This document shows, piece by piece, positions 47,478 to 56,674 of a stretch of 64,000 nucleotides of DNA. The stretch's first letter is position 1, and every line of letters starts with the position of its first letter. The translations under genes were made by a program, and so were the position numbers. Under the pieces are notes generated by a model, which worked only from the letters and a program-made list of their open reading frames with translations, did no database searches and was not told where the DNA came from. The stretch is from NCBI RefSeq assembly GCF_025370255.1, contig NZ_JAMTCD010000015.1, positions 42,242 through 106,241 of the forward strand. Reading direction: 5' to 3'. Origin of the DNA: Shewanella holmiensis. GTDB taxonomy: Bacteria > Pseudomonadota > Gammaproteobacteria > Enterobacterales > Shewanellaceae.

Positions 47478-48514
47478 CCCCTAAAATTACTGTTGTTATG
47501 CCCGTATATAACGTGCAAATGTTTGTAAAAAAAGCCATCGAGTCTGTGTTAGCACAAACCTTTACTGATTTTGAGCTGATTATTGTCAATGATTGTGCAA
47601 CCGATAACAGCTTGAAAATCTGCCAGCAATTCCATGATAGCCGCGTGAGGATTATTAACCATGTAGAAAACAAAGGACTGGCTGCTGCGCGTAACACCGG
47701 GATCCGTCATGCACTGGGTAAATACGTGGCATTTTTAGATTCTGACGATATGTGGCATGCAGAAAAACTGCAACGTCATTGTGCGCATCTTGATGCCAAC
47801 CCCAACGTCGGGATCAGCTTTTCTCGTTCTAGCTTTATGAGCTATGACGGCAAGTTATTAGATTTTTATCAGATGCCACAACTGACAAATATTGATGCCG
47901 CACATTTGTTATGCCGTAATCCAGTTGGTAATGGTTCGGCGCCCGTGATCCGCCGTGAAACCCTTAATGATATTCGCTATCAAAGCGTGCACCATCACCA
48001 GCTATACTCTTGTTACTTTGATGAAAAATTTCGTCAATCAGAAGATATTGAATGTTGGTTACGCATTGTGGCAACAACAAAGTGGAAAATGGAAGGCTTA
48101 CCACAACCATTAACTTACTATCGCTTAAATCATGGCGGATTGTCTGCTAACTTATTAAAACAGTTAGCCTCATGGGAACAAATGATCAGTAAAGCGCGTT
48201 ACTTTGCTCCTAAGCTGTTAAAACGTCATGAAAATGATGCCAGGGCTTATCAACTACGATATTTAGCACGCCAGGCTATTAGAATGAAAGATGGTAAAAT
48301 GGCCGCTAAATTAGCAACACAAGCCTTAACCACCTCACCTAAAATCTTAAAAGACGAAATGGGCAGAACGATTAGCACTGTCAGTGCAGCATATATGCAA
48401 TGGTTATTACCCGCTTTTGCTTATCATTGGCTAGAATGTTTAGGTCAAAAAGCTATTGGCAGTATCCAAAAATATAAAATTAGCCGTGATGGCGTGTCAT
48501 CTATCTTTTTATAA
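47474..48514 (+). CDS. GT2-family glycosyltransferase
   Basis: 346 residues with the GT-A fold: VVMPVYNVQMFVKKAIESVL, IIVNDCATDNS and the metal-binding FLDSDDMWH. The C-terminal ~110 residues are helical and basic. It is probably cytoplasmic and adds one sugar to the lipid-linked unit. The donor is unknown. Confidence 0.9.
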   Translation: MTPKITVVMPVYNVQMFVKKAIESVLAQTFTDFELIIVNDCATDNSLKICQQFHDSRVRIINHVENKGLAAARNTGIRHALGKYVAFLDSDDMWHAEKLQRHCAHLDANPNVGISFSRSSFMSYDGKLLDFYQMPQLTNIDAAHLLCRNPVGNGSAPVIRRETLNDIRYQSVHHHQLYSCYFDEKFRQSEDIECWLRIVATTKWKMEGLPQPLTYYRLNHGGLSANLLKQLASWEQMISKARYFAPKLLKRHENDARAYQLRYLARQAIRMKDGKMAAKLATQALTTSPKILKDEMGRTISTVSAAYMQWLLPAFAYHWLECLGQKAIGSIQKYKISRDGVSSIFL

Positions 48515-48550
48515 TTCACTCATCCCCTTTCTCTCTTTGCGTAAAACCTG

Positions 48551-48577
48551 TTTGCATGCTGCCTTGCAAACTGCAAA
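48551..48577 (+). promoter_or_regulatory. Putative enhancer before the three-domain transferase gene
   Basis: TTTGCATGCTGCC, then TTGCAAACTGCAAA. Aligned with 46018-46044, about 21 of 26 positions match, including TGCC, TTGCA and CTGCAAA. It ends 63 bp before the -24 box. Confidence 0.65.
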
Positions 48578-48639
48578 CAGGATATCGCCCATCAACAAAA
48601 AACACTGTAAAAACCAAAAAAAAATCAACAACTTAAAAT

Positions 48640-48655
48640 ATGGCACAGTTTAAGC
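48640..48655 (+). promoter_or_regulatory. Sigma-54-type promoter of the transferase/TagD/TagF unit
   Basis: TGGCAC-AGTTT-AAGC: perfect -24 box, -12 GC kept, 60 nt before the ATG. Confidence 0.7.
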
Positions 48656-48714
48656 ATTGCTAGATGTATAACAAATAATCCCTGATGGGATTAAACAATA
48701 TATCGAGGTAACTT

Positions 48715-50697
48715 ATGCGAATTCATATAAAACAAGTCTCTGTATCAGTCAGAATGATCGAGACGCTTTTGAGCTCGATGATATTAGTATTGATAAGCCC
48801 GATACTGATACTTAAAGCAATTCACCTAAAAGTGACTTCAGGACAAGTCTTTGAGACTCTCTATATTCACAGTGGTCAGAGTAAACCCATTGCATTGTTA
48901 CAGTTTTCTGACTCAAATTTCTCCACGCCACTGGGGTTACTGAATGTCATCAAAGGTGAACTAGGATTAGTTGGAGGCCAATATCAATATGCGGTTTTAC
49001 CCTACCACGAATATTTGATACGTCCTGGTTTAATGTCCTTTAAGCAAATGCATGCCCGAATGGGCATAGCCTACGATCAATATGTTATTAACCCAAAACT
49101 TAACACTTCAGTAGTATGTTACCTGCTAGCAACACTGCGCTGTCTGTTAGGGTATAGTTTGTCCTCCAATGTGATCTGTTCAACTCAAAAGCAGTTTCAA
49201 TTATTCAGAGTCACTATTAGCAATATCACCATGAGTGATGCTATCAACAATGTCATTAACAGTGCTAAAACGCCTGAGTGTGACAGCTATGCATTTGTAA
49301 ATGCCGACTGTATGAATATCGCTCATAAAAATGAGCAATATCGACAAATACTCAATCAAAACAAAAACGTATTTGCTGACGGGAGTGGTTTACGTTTGGC
49401 CTGCAAATTCCACCGCATTGCTTTAAAAGATAACGTAAACGGTACTGATATGTTTCCCCTCTTATGCCAACGGGCTGCCGAACAAGGTGTGGGCATATTT
49501 ATGTTGGGTGCAAAACCTAATATTGCCAATAAAGCCGCAGAAAAAATGCAACAACGCTTTCCTAAGCTACGCATTTGTGGCTCCCATGATGGCTATTTTT
49601 CTGAACAGCAAACCGATGAAGTGATTGGTAAAATCAATTCTTCTGGTGCACAAATATTACTGGTTGCTATGGGCGCACCAATCCAAGAGCGTTGGATTGC
49701 CGAGCACAGTGAAAAGTTAAATGTTGGGGCAGCAATAGGTGTCGGTGGCTTATTTGATTTTTATGCAGATGCAGTAAGCAGAGCGCCTGTTGCAGTTCGT
49801 CAAATGGGAATGGAATGGACATGGCGATTAATGCAAGAGCCCAAAAGAATGTGGCACCGCTATATTGTGGGTAATCCTCTCTTTGTAATGCGGGTCTTTC
49901 TCGAGTTAGCCAAGCAGAAACTATCCCATAGCAAACCTGAACCAACGGCTAAGTTAAATGAATTGCAAAATGCATCAGCAAACTTTCAAAATGCAAATTT
50001 TGCCACTGCAGCAGAGCAAAACTTCTTAATGCTAGGAAAACACGCTCAGCAAGTTAACCATAAAAACTATCAATGGTTTTTTCTTAAAATCAAACTCAAT
50101 CAAATCGCCAAAAGGCTGCTTGATATATTTGGTTCAAGTGTACTGCTGATATTACTTTCACCACTATTTTTACTTACAGCATTGGCCATTCGTTTCGAAT
50201 CAAAAGGTGCGATATTTTTCAGTCAAACCCGCGCGGGGCAAGATAACCAACCATTTACTATGTGGAAGTTTCGTTCAATGTTTAACGATGCTGAAGCGCG
50301 TTTAGCCAAGTTGAAAACTGAGAATGAAATGCGCGGTGGTGTGCTGTTTAAAATGAAGAAAGACCCAAGGATAACCTACGTTGGTAAGTGGATCCGCAAG
50401 CTCTCTATTGATGAATTACCACAACTTTGGAACGTGTTAAAAGGCGACATGTCATTAGTTGGCCCGCGTCCTGCATTACCTACAGAAGTGAACCAATATC
50501 AATTGTCAGATAGACGCAGATTGATGGTAAAGCCGGGCATAACTTGTATTTGGCAAGTATCTGGCAGGTCTGATATCCCTTTTGATAAACAAGTCGAGTT
50601 GGATGTTGATTATATCTACCAACAATCGCTAACTAAAGATATTCAATTGTTATTTAAAACTATACCCGCGGTGTTATTTGCCCGTGGCGCGTATTAG
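48715..50697 (+). CDS. Three-domain fusion: degenerate sugar transferase + WecG/TagA (GT26) + sugar-phosphate transferase
   Basis: 660 residues. Residues 1-155 resemble a bacterial sugar transferase (membrane helix, LLNVIKGELGLVGGQ, a YLIRPGLMSFKQ segment) but lack the catalytic DELPQ. Residues ~165-395 are a WecG/TagA/CpsF domain (FVNADCMNIAH, FADGSGLRLA with the catalytic Asp, VAMGAPIQERWI, GVGGLFDFYA). Residues ~450-660 are an intact polyprenyl-phosphate hexose-1-phosphate transferase (MWKFRSMFNDAE, IDELPQLWNVLKGDMSLVGPRP, KPGITCIWQVSGR). It could start and extend the lipid-linked unit in one polypeptide. Comparable to SypR plus a TagA enzyme. Confidence 0.87.
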   Translation: MRIHIKQVSVSVRMIETLLSSMILVLISPILILKAIHLKVTSGQVFETLYIHSGQSKPIALLQFSDSNFSTPLGLLNVIKGELGLVGGQYQYAVLPYHEYLIRPGLMSFKQMHARMGIAYDQYVINPKLNTSVVCYLLATLRCLLGYSLSSNVICSTQKQFQLFRVTISNITMSDAINNVINSAKTPECDSYAFVNADCMNIAHKNEQYRQILNQNKNVFADGSGLRLACKFHRIALKDNVNGTDMFPLLCQRAAEQGVGIFMLGAKPNIANKAAEKMQQRFPKLRICGSHDGYFSEQQTDEVIGKINSSGAQILLVAMGAPIQERWIAEHSEKLNVGAAIGVGGLFDFYADAVSRAPVAVRQMGMEWTWRLMQEPKRMWHRYIVGNPLFVMRVFLELAKQKLSHSKPEPTAKLNELQNASANFQNANFATAAEQNFLMLGKHAQQVNHKNYQWFFLKIKLNQIAKRLLDIFGSSVLLILLSPLFLLTALAIRFESKGAIFFSQTRAGQDNQPFTMWKFRSMFNDAEARLAKLKTENEMRGGVLFKMKKDPRITYVGKWIRKLSIDELPQLWNVLKGDMSLVGPRPALPTEVNQYQLSDRRRLMVKPGITCIWQVSGRSDIPFDKQVELDVDYIYQQSLTKDIQLLFKTIPAVLFARGAY

Positions 50698-50706
50698 GAG
50701 CAGACC

Positions 50707-52059
50707 ATGCAAGCCATTATTTTTGCTAATCGTTCAGCCGCAGAGCTAGCACCGCTAAACCGTCAGTACAGCGCGGCATTAATGCCTTTAGTGAATAAAG
50801 CCTTAATTGAGTATACGTTAGAGGACTTATCTTGTGCAGGTATTACCCATGCGAAGTTAGTGGTTGCCAACCGAGCAAGTGAGATTGAAGCGCATATTGG
50901 TACAGGGGCCAAATGGAACCTAACCATAGATTACTTTTTAAGTAAGCCTGAAGAAGATGTTAATTCAGTGCTACAACGTATGCAGTTAGACCCACAACAA
51001 ACGCAGTTAGTGGTCCGCGGTGATATCATTAGAACGCCCTGCATTAAACGTTTTGTCGACTTTGCCTCAAAGATACAACACACGTTTGTATTAGCATCGA
51101 TGAATAACCAAAATCCTGGGTTATTAATGCTACCCGCTGGCCGTTCACATGGGGCTAGTTTAAATTGGCCTATTGCTGAGTTACCCCAAAATCAGCAACG
51201 CAGCATCAACCAAGTATTGCATGGTAAAACGTTCCATTTAGACAGCATTGCAAACTTCGCTGCGGCAACAAAGTATATCATCAAACATGCACATGATTTC
51301 GCCATTAAAGGCCGTAAAATCGACAGTTTGGAAACAGCTAATTTATATCTTGGCCAACAAACCCAATGTCCAAGTTTTACCGATAAAACGGTTCATGGCA
51401 GCATTGGCGAAAATAGTTTCGTTCACCCTTTAGTTAGTTGCAAAAACTTAATTGTTATTGGCCAAAACTGTTTTATAGAAGACAGCGAGCTAAATGATAG
51501 CATCATCATGCCCAATACTTTTGTGGGTAAAAACCTCACAGTAAAAAATCAAATTATTTCGCAAGATTACATCATAGATATAACCCATAGCACTTGGGTA
51601 AAAGTCGATGACACTAGCCTGGTTGCTGCTTGTCAGACTGGCGTTAAGCAACAGCAAAAACCGTCATTAGTGCATAGATTCATTGGTTTTGCTTTGCTGA
51701 TACTGGCTTTACCTTTAATGCTGATAAGTTTACTGGTCGCCAAAGCAACTTCCCCTCAACAGCCTATTATTCGCTTCAATGCCAGTAGTAACCAGCAGCG
51801 CACAATTCAGTTATACGAAATCGCTGTCAATTCGCAAATATTAGCCAAGTTACCGCAATTGTGGCATGTGGCCAAAGGCAATCTATTAATTTTCGGGGCA
51901 AGCGCAACCTTAAACCAACAGGCAAAATATGGGGTATTTGGGCCGGTACAACTGTTACTTGATAAGAACGCCCCAGCAGAAGAAATCGAATTGGTTGAGA
52001 TGGAGTTTCAGCAGTTAAGTCAACTCGGCTACGTCAAACGTTTATGGCAATTAGCTTAA
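50707..52059 (+). CDS. Nucleotidyltransferase-like / beta-helix protein with degenerate sugar-transferase tail
   Basis: 450 residues. The first ~220 resemble sugar-nucleotidyltransferases (MPLVNKALIEYTLEDLSCAGI) but the Gly-rich GxGxRL loop is missing (FANRSAAELAPL instead). Residues ~225-290 look like left-handed beta-helix hexapeptides. From ~315 come a membrane helix (FIGFALLILALPLMLISLLVA) and KLPQLWHVAKGNLLIFGASA, which resembles the LPQLWNVLKGDMSLVGPRP block of sugar transferases without the catalytic residues. It is probably non-catalytic, a scaffold or regulator (inference). It sits between the fusion gene and tagD. Confidence 0.7.
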   Translation: MQAIIFANRSAAELAPLNRQYSAALMPLVNKALIEYTLEDLSCAGITHAKLVVANRASEIEAHIGTGAKWNLTIDYFLSKPEEDVNSVLQRMQLDPQQTQLVVRGDIIRTPCIKRFVDFASKIQHTFVLASMNNQNPGLLMLPAGRSHGASLNWPIAELPQNQQRSINQVLHGKTFHLDSIANFAAATKYIIKHAHDFAIKGRKIDSLETANLYLGQQTQCPSFTDKTVHGSIGENSFVHPLVSCKNLIVIGQNCFIEDSELNDSIIMPNTFVGKNLTVKNQIISQDYIIDITHSTWVKVDDTSLVAACQTGVKQQQKPSLVHRFIGFALLILALPLMLISLLVAKATSPQQPIIRFNASSNQQRTIQLYEIAVNSQILAKLPQLWHVAKGNLLIFGASATLNQQAKYGVFGPVQLLLDKNAPAEEIELVEMEFQQLSQLGYVKRLWQLA

Positions 52060-52090
52060 TGCATACCAGACAAACTTTGAGGATACAGAT

Positions 52091-52510
52091 ATGAAAACCA
52101 TTATAACCTACGGCACATTCGATTTATTCCATTTTGGCCATGTTAGACTGTTTAAACGGTTAAAAAGCTTAGGAGATAGATTAATTGTAGGCGTTTCAAC
52201 CGATGAGTTTAATGCCTTAAAAGGCAAAGCAGCCTTCTTTAATTATCAGCAAAGAATTGAAATTGTTGAGGCCTGTAAATACGTTGACATGGTAATTGCT
52301 GAAACAGATTGGCGGCAAAAACGTACTGACATTATTCGCCTCAATGCTGATGTATTTGCCATTGGCGACGATTGGGCAGGTAAATTTGATGACTTGAATG
52401 ATATTTGTAACGTCCTATATTTAGAACGTACTCAGCAAATATCGACCACTGATATTAAAAATAATTTAGCAAACACCCGTGCCGCGATATTGAGCCCGCA
52501 AACGGTTTAA
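52091..52510 (+). CDS. tagD: Glycerol-3-phosphate cytidylyltransferase (TagD-like)
   Basis: 139 residues, near the ~130 of TagD/GCT. The nucleotidyl-transfer motif HFGH lies in TYGTFDLFHFGHVRLFKR and the second signature is RTQQISTTDIK. It makes CDP-glycerol from CTP and glycerol 3-phosphate, the donor for the next gene. An alternative small-alcohol phosphate substrate cannot be excluded. It lies 31 nt after the preceding gene. Confidence 0.9.
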   Translation: MKTIITYGTFDLFHFGHVRLFKRLKSLGDRLIVGVSTDEFNALKGKAAFFNYQQRIEIVEACKYVDMVIAETDWRQKRTDIIRLNADVFAIGDDWAGKFDDLNDICNVLYLERTQQISTTDIKNNLANTRAAILSPQTV

Positions 52511-52543
52511 TTCTTGGTAAACTTATTTAACTTGGATACCGCC

Positions 52544-53788
52544 ATGAATGCTATTTTGCTGTTATTACGCTTAACTATCACTCAGCTTATTTACACTCTT
52601 TCTGACTTTATCCCTAGACGTCACAAAGCGGTAATGGGCTGTTATAAAGATAAATTTGCCGATAACAGTAAATACTTATTTTTACACTGGCAGCAGCAAA
52701 AGACTATCCGCGCCATCTGGATTTCCGCAGATAAACAGCTAATTAAGCGTTTACAAACACAGGGATATGAAGCTTATCTAAGGTGGTCGCTATTAGGTGT
52801 GTGGCATAGCGCTACCGCTAAGTTTTATGTGTATAACACTTATATTGGTGATATTAATCAATACCTAGCAAAAGGCGCGGTTAAAATTAACTTATGGCAT
52901 GGTTCGCCATTAAAACAAATCGAATTTGATATCAGTAATGGTCCGCTTTTTCAGGTTTATCATCCACAAAACATTATGCAAAAGTTGATTGCTAAAGCCC
53001 AATACCATCAACAATATGTGCGCCCAAACTTAATGGTAGCGCCTAGTGATATGGTTAAAAAACTGTTTTGCAGCGGCTTTAGAATTAACGATGAGCAGTT
53101 GTTAACCTGTGGAAATCCTCGCACCGATTACTATCAACGTTATAAAAGTGAAGATTGGTTGCAACTTCAGTTACCCATAAATACACAGCAAGTGATCTTA
53201 TATGCGCCATCATGGCGCGACAGTCATTTAGATTCGGCGACCAACATTTATACTCAAGCCATCGACTTTGAACGTTTGTCGTCACAATTACAAAAGTCGA
53301 ATCAATGTTTGTTGTTAAGGTTGCATCCAAATGAAGCGCACCTTGCAACTGAGATGAGCCAATATCCGCATATTATAAATATCACTTTTTGGGATGATAT
53401 TTACGGCATTCTTGAAAAAATTGATTTATTAATCACTGACTATTCATCTATCTATATTGATGCCTTGCAATACCCATGTGATATCGCTTTTTTCTTATTT
53501 GATAAAACACACTATCAAGCAGAATGTCGCTGTGAATACTCCTATGTGGCTGAATTACCTAAAGCCGGCATCGACTTGTTCAACTTTGTAGAGTTGCAGG
53601 AATATTTGATTGAATTTGCACAAAAACGCCATACTGTAACGAAACGAGAAGCTGTGCATTCTTATCAAGCATTTAACAGAAGCCGTTTATTGCACACCTT
53701 TTGGCAACACCAAAACCGTTGTGGTTTAGATTGCTTAGATGCATTTGTTCAAAATGAGCAAATTGTCGCCACAAAAAAGCCTGCTTAA
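52544..53788 (+). CDS. CDP-glycerol glycerophosphotransferase (TagB/TagF-like)
   Basis: 414 residues from the ATG at 52544; a TTG at 52514 is less likely. It has the GT-B-like Glyphos_transf motifs: NLWHGSPLKQIEFD (catalytic His), YAPSWRDS, LLLRLHPNEA, LLITDYSSIYIDALQY. An N-terminal hydrophobic stretch suggests membrane association. It would transfer glycerol phosphate from CDP-glycerol to a lipid-linked glycan; single addition (TagB) versus polymerisation (TagF) cannot be told from sequence. It is the last gene of the locus. Confidence 0.9.
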   Translation: MNAILLLLRLTITQLIYTLSDFIPRRHKAVMGCYKDKFADNSKYLFLHWQQQKTIRAIWISADKQLIKRLQTQGYEAYLRWSLLGVWHSATAKFYVYNTYIGDINQYLAKGAVKINLWHGSPLKQIEFDISNGPLFQVYHPQNIMQKLIAKAQYHQQYVRPNLMVAPSDMVKKLFCSGFRINDEQLLTCGNPRTDYYQRYKSEDWLQLQLPINTQQVILYAPSWRDSHLDSATNIYTQAIDFERLSSQLQKSNQCLLLRLHPNEAHLATEMSQYPHIINITFWDDIYGILEKIDLLITDYSSIYIDALQYPCDIAFFLFDKTHYQAECRCEYSYVAELPKAGIDLFNFVELQEYLIEFAQKRHTVTKREAVHSYQAFNRSRLLHTFWQHQNRCGLDCLDAFVQNEQIVATKKPA

Positions 53789-53802
53789 ATGAGCAGGCTT
53801 TT
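53775..53802 (+). terminator. Terminator overlapping the end of the glycerophosphotransferase gene
   Basis: An 11-bp stem AAAAGCCTGCT / AGCAGGCTTTT. The left arm encodes the last residues and the stop codon lies in the loop. It also faces convergent cysS. Confidence 0.88.
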
Positions 53803-53824
53803 GAGTTGAAAGGCGACGTCAATA

Positions 53825-55204
53825 TTACTTTTTACGCCACGTAGTACCTGTTGGGCCATCTTCTAACACAACGCCGAGTTCGTTTAAACGATCGCGTGCA
53901 ACGTCCGCTGCTGGCCAATCTTTCTCTATACGGGCGCGGTTACGTTCAACAATCAAAGCTTCAATTTCAGCCACTTCATCATCGCTCCCCTCACCTTTGA
54001 AGAAAGCCTCTGGTGTTTGACTAACGATACCTAATACAGATGTCAGTTGCTGCAAGCTAACACCTAGTGCAGACGCTGCCGCCATATCTGTTAACTTAAG
54101 ACGATTGATTTCACGCACCATGTCAAATAGTACAGAGTATGCTTCAGGAGTATTGAAGTCATCATCCATAGCCGTTTTAAATTTAGCGATATACTCGGTG
54201 GCTGGTGCAGCCTCAACGGTTAAGTCTAAATCCTTTAGCGCGGTATATAAACGCTCTAATGCCGCACGAGCTTGTTTTAAATTATCTTCAGAATAATTTA
54301 GCTGACTACGATAATGGCCTGACAACAAGAAATAACGCACGGTTTCTGGATCATAATGCTCCAGAACATCACGAATAGTGAAAAAGTTACCTAAAGACTT
54401 AGACATCTTTTCACGGTCAACCATCACCATGCCCGAATGCATCCAATAATTCACATAAGGCGTGTCATGGGCACAACAAGACTGAGCAATTTCGTTTTCA
54501 TGGTGCGGGAATTGTAAATCGCTGCCACCACCATGAATGTCAAAATGAATTCCTAAATGCTTGCTGTTCATTGCAGAACATTCAATGTGCCAGCCAGGAC
54601 GGCCAGGACCCCAAGGTGACTCCCAAGTAGGCTCACCTGGTTTAGACATTTTCCATAACACAAAATCCATAGGATTTTGTTTGCCTTGATCCACCTCAAC
54701 ACGGGCACCGGCTTGAAGTTGATCTAAGTTTTGTCCTGATAAACGGCCGTAATCTTTATATGAAGCCACGCTAAAAAGTACATCACCATCAGGGGCAACG
54801 TAGGCATGACCTCGATCTAATAAACGCTGCACCATATCAATAATCTCTGGCATATGCAGGGTTGCTTTAGGTTCAAAGTCAGGGCGAACCATATTCAGCG
54901 CATCAAAATCTTTGTGCATTTCAGCGGTTAAACGCTCTGTTAACGCATCGCAAGACTCGTTATTTTCGTTAGCTCGTTTAATAATTTTGTCGTCAACGTC
55001 GGTAATATTACGTTGAAAATTAACTTCATAACCAATGTAACGTAGATAGCGCACTATCATGTCAAAAGATACGAAAGTACGGCCATGACCGATATGGCAT
55101 AAATCATAAATGGTTACGCCACACACATACATCCCAATTTTACCTGGGTTAATCGGTTTAAACTCTTGTTTTTCACGGCTTATACTGTTGTAGATCTTTA
55201 ACAT
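53825..55204 (-). CDS. cysS: Cysteinyl-tRNA synthetase
   Basis: 459 residues from the ATG at 55204 ([15 protein letters not shown]); E. coli has 461. Class I signatures: [14 protein letters not shown] and zinc-binding Cys/His (C in [19 protein letters not shown] region). An upstream ATG at 55267 would add a foreign 21-residue extension. Divergent from ppiB. Confidence 0.97.
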   Translation of the reverse strand: MLKIYNSISREKQEFKPINPGKIGMYVCGVTIYDLCHIGHGRTFVSFDMIVRYLRYIGYEVNFQRNITDVDDKIIKRANENNESCDALTERLTAEMHKDFDALNMVRPDFEPKATLHMPEIIDMVQRLLDRGHAYVAPDGDVLFSVASYKDYGRLSGQNLDQLQAGARVEVDQGKQNPMDFVLWKMSKPGEPTWESPWGPGRPGWHIECSAMNSKHLGIHFDIHGGGSDLQFPHHENEIAQSCCAHDTPYVNYWMHSGMVMVDREKMSKSLGNFFTIRDVLEHYDPETVRYFLLSGHYRSQLNYSEDNLKQARAALERLYTALKDLDLTVEAAPATEYIAKFKTAMDDDFNTPEAYSVLFDMVREINRLKLTDMAAASALGVSLQQLTSVLGIVSQTPEAFFKGEGSDDEVAEIEALIVERNRARIEKDWPAADVARDRLNELGVVLEDGPTGTTWRKK

Positions 55205-55346
55205 CGAAGTTCTCTTGTATACCAGTTTAGTGGGAATATTGTTTGCACTGAGTCTATCATGTTGCACACGGTTTTGAACACTGCACTTTATGAGTCAATC
55301 AAGATAAGTTAGAATCGCGCAAATTATTTTATCTAGGTGAGAAAAC

Positions 55347-55838
55347 ATGATTACTTTACATACCAACTTGGGCGACATTACTTTTCAATTAGATGCTGAA
55401 AAAGCGCCTATCACAGCAGCTAACTTTATGAAGTACGTTGAAGATGGCTTTTTTGATGGCACTATTTTTCACCGTGTGATTGATGGTTTCATGCTTCAAG
55501 GCGGTGGTTTTACTGAAGATATGGGTCAAAAGCGTTGTAATGAAGCGATCAAAAATGAAGCAAACAACGGTTTATCTAACCGCAAAGGTACTGTTGCTAT
55601 GGCACGTACTTCTGATCCGCATTCAGCAACAGCGCAGTTTTTCATTAACGTAAACGATAATACCTTTTTAGATTTCAAATCAGAAACCAGCCAAGGTTGG
55701 GGTTACTGTGTATTTGGTGAAGTGGTAGAAGGTATGGATGTTGTAGAAAAAATCAAAGGCGTTGCTACCGGCAACCGTGGCATGCATCAAGATGTGCCAT
55801 TAGAAGCCATTATCATTCAAAGCGTATCTGTTAAGTAA
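55347..55838 (+). CDS. ppiB: Cyclophilin PpiB
   Basis: 163 residues, without signal peptide, so cytosolic. Cyclophilin motifs: [13 protein letters not shown] (Arg/Phe of the active site), [17 protein letters not shown], and [17 protein letters not shown]. Its stop overlaps the lpxH start (TAATG), suggesting coupled translation. Confidence 0.97.
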   Translation: MITLHTNLGDITFQLDAEKAPITAANFMKYVEDGFFDGTIFHRVIDGFMLQGGGFTEDMGQKRCNEAIKNEANNGLSNRKGTVAMARTSDPHSATAQFFINVNDNTFLDFKSETSQGWGYCVFGEVVEGMDVVEKIKGVATGNRGMHQDVPLEAIIIQSVSVK

Positions 55839-56572
55839 TGCAGACTGCTTTTGTGGGTGATTTGCACTTAAGTGCCGATCGCCCCGACATCACCCAGGCA
55901 TTCTTGCAGTTTTTACAGCAAGGTTTAAATAATGTAGAAGCCCTTTACATTATTGGCGACTTGTTTGAAGTCTGGATGGGTGATGATATTGCAGAGCCTT
56001 TTACCCAAGAAATTGCCACTGCTTTAGCCTGTGTAGCTAAGCAGATACCCGTGTTTTTTACACAGGGAAATCGTGATTTCATGTTAGGAAAATCATATTG
56101 CAATCAAGCGGGTATGACTTTATTACCTGATATTTTTATTACCCAATTATATGGGAAATCCACCGTAATACTCCACGGCGACACCTTGTGTACTTTAGAT
56201 ATTGCTTACCAACGATTTAGACGCTTTAGAAGCATCCCTGTTATTCGCTGGATATACTGCCATCTGCCTAAGCAAACTCGCTTAAACATTGCCGCTAAAA
56301 TCAGGCAAAAAAGCCAGCTTGGTAATAAACAAAAGCAATATCAGATTATGGACGTCGAACCTGGTGCTGTAGATAATCTTTTGGCACAAACGGCTTGTTC
56401 GTTAATGATCCACGGACACACTCATCGTCCAGCTATTCATCCATTACCTAATGGGCGACAAAGAGTGGTCGTCGGTGATTGGTATACACAAGGTAGCGTG
56501 CTAATGGTAAACCCTGATGGTTGTCATTTGCTGCAATTGCCCTTTGACGTCTCGCCAAGCAAGATGGCTTAA
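55838..56572 (+). CDS. lpxH: LpxH UDP-2,3-diacylglucosamine hydrolase
   Basis: 244 residues. Calcineurin-type metal motifs are visible in order: FVGDLHLSAD, IIGDLFEVWMGDD, TQGNRDFM, LHGDTLC, and MIHGHTHRPAIH. It releases UMP to give lipid X in lipid A synthesis at the inner membrane. The order cysS / ppiB-lpxH is standard in gammaproteobacteria. Confidence 0.96.
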   Translation: MQTAFVGDLHLSADRPDITQAFLQFLQQGLNNVEALYIIGDLFEVWMGDDIAEPFTQEIATALACVAKQIPVFFTQGNRDFMLGKSYCNQAGMTLLPDIFITQLYGKSTVILHGDTLCTLDIAYQRFRRFRSIPVIRWIYCHLPKQTRLNIAAKIRQKSQLGNKQKQYQIMDVEPGAVDNLLAQTACSLMIHGHTHRPAIHPLPNGRQRVVVGDWYTQGSVLMVNPDGCHLLQLPFDVSPSKMA

Positions 56573-56674
56573 ATGAGCCCACATTGCCCATCCATACTCA
56601 CCCTCGCTCTCGCTTAATAGATTAAGGTTGCTCACATCAAAACGCTAATCCTTGTCATCACATCCAGCTAAAGA

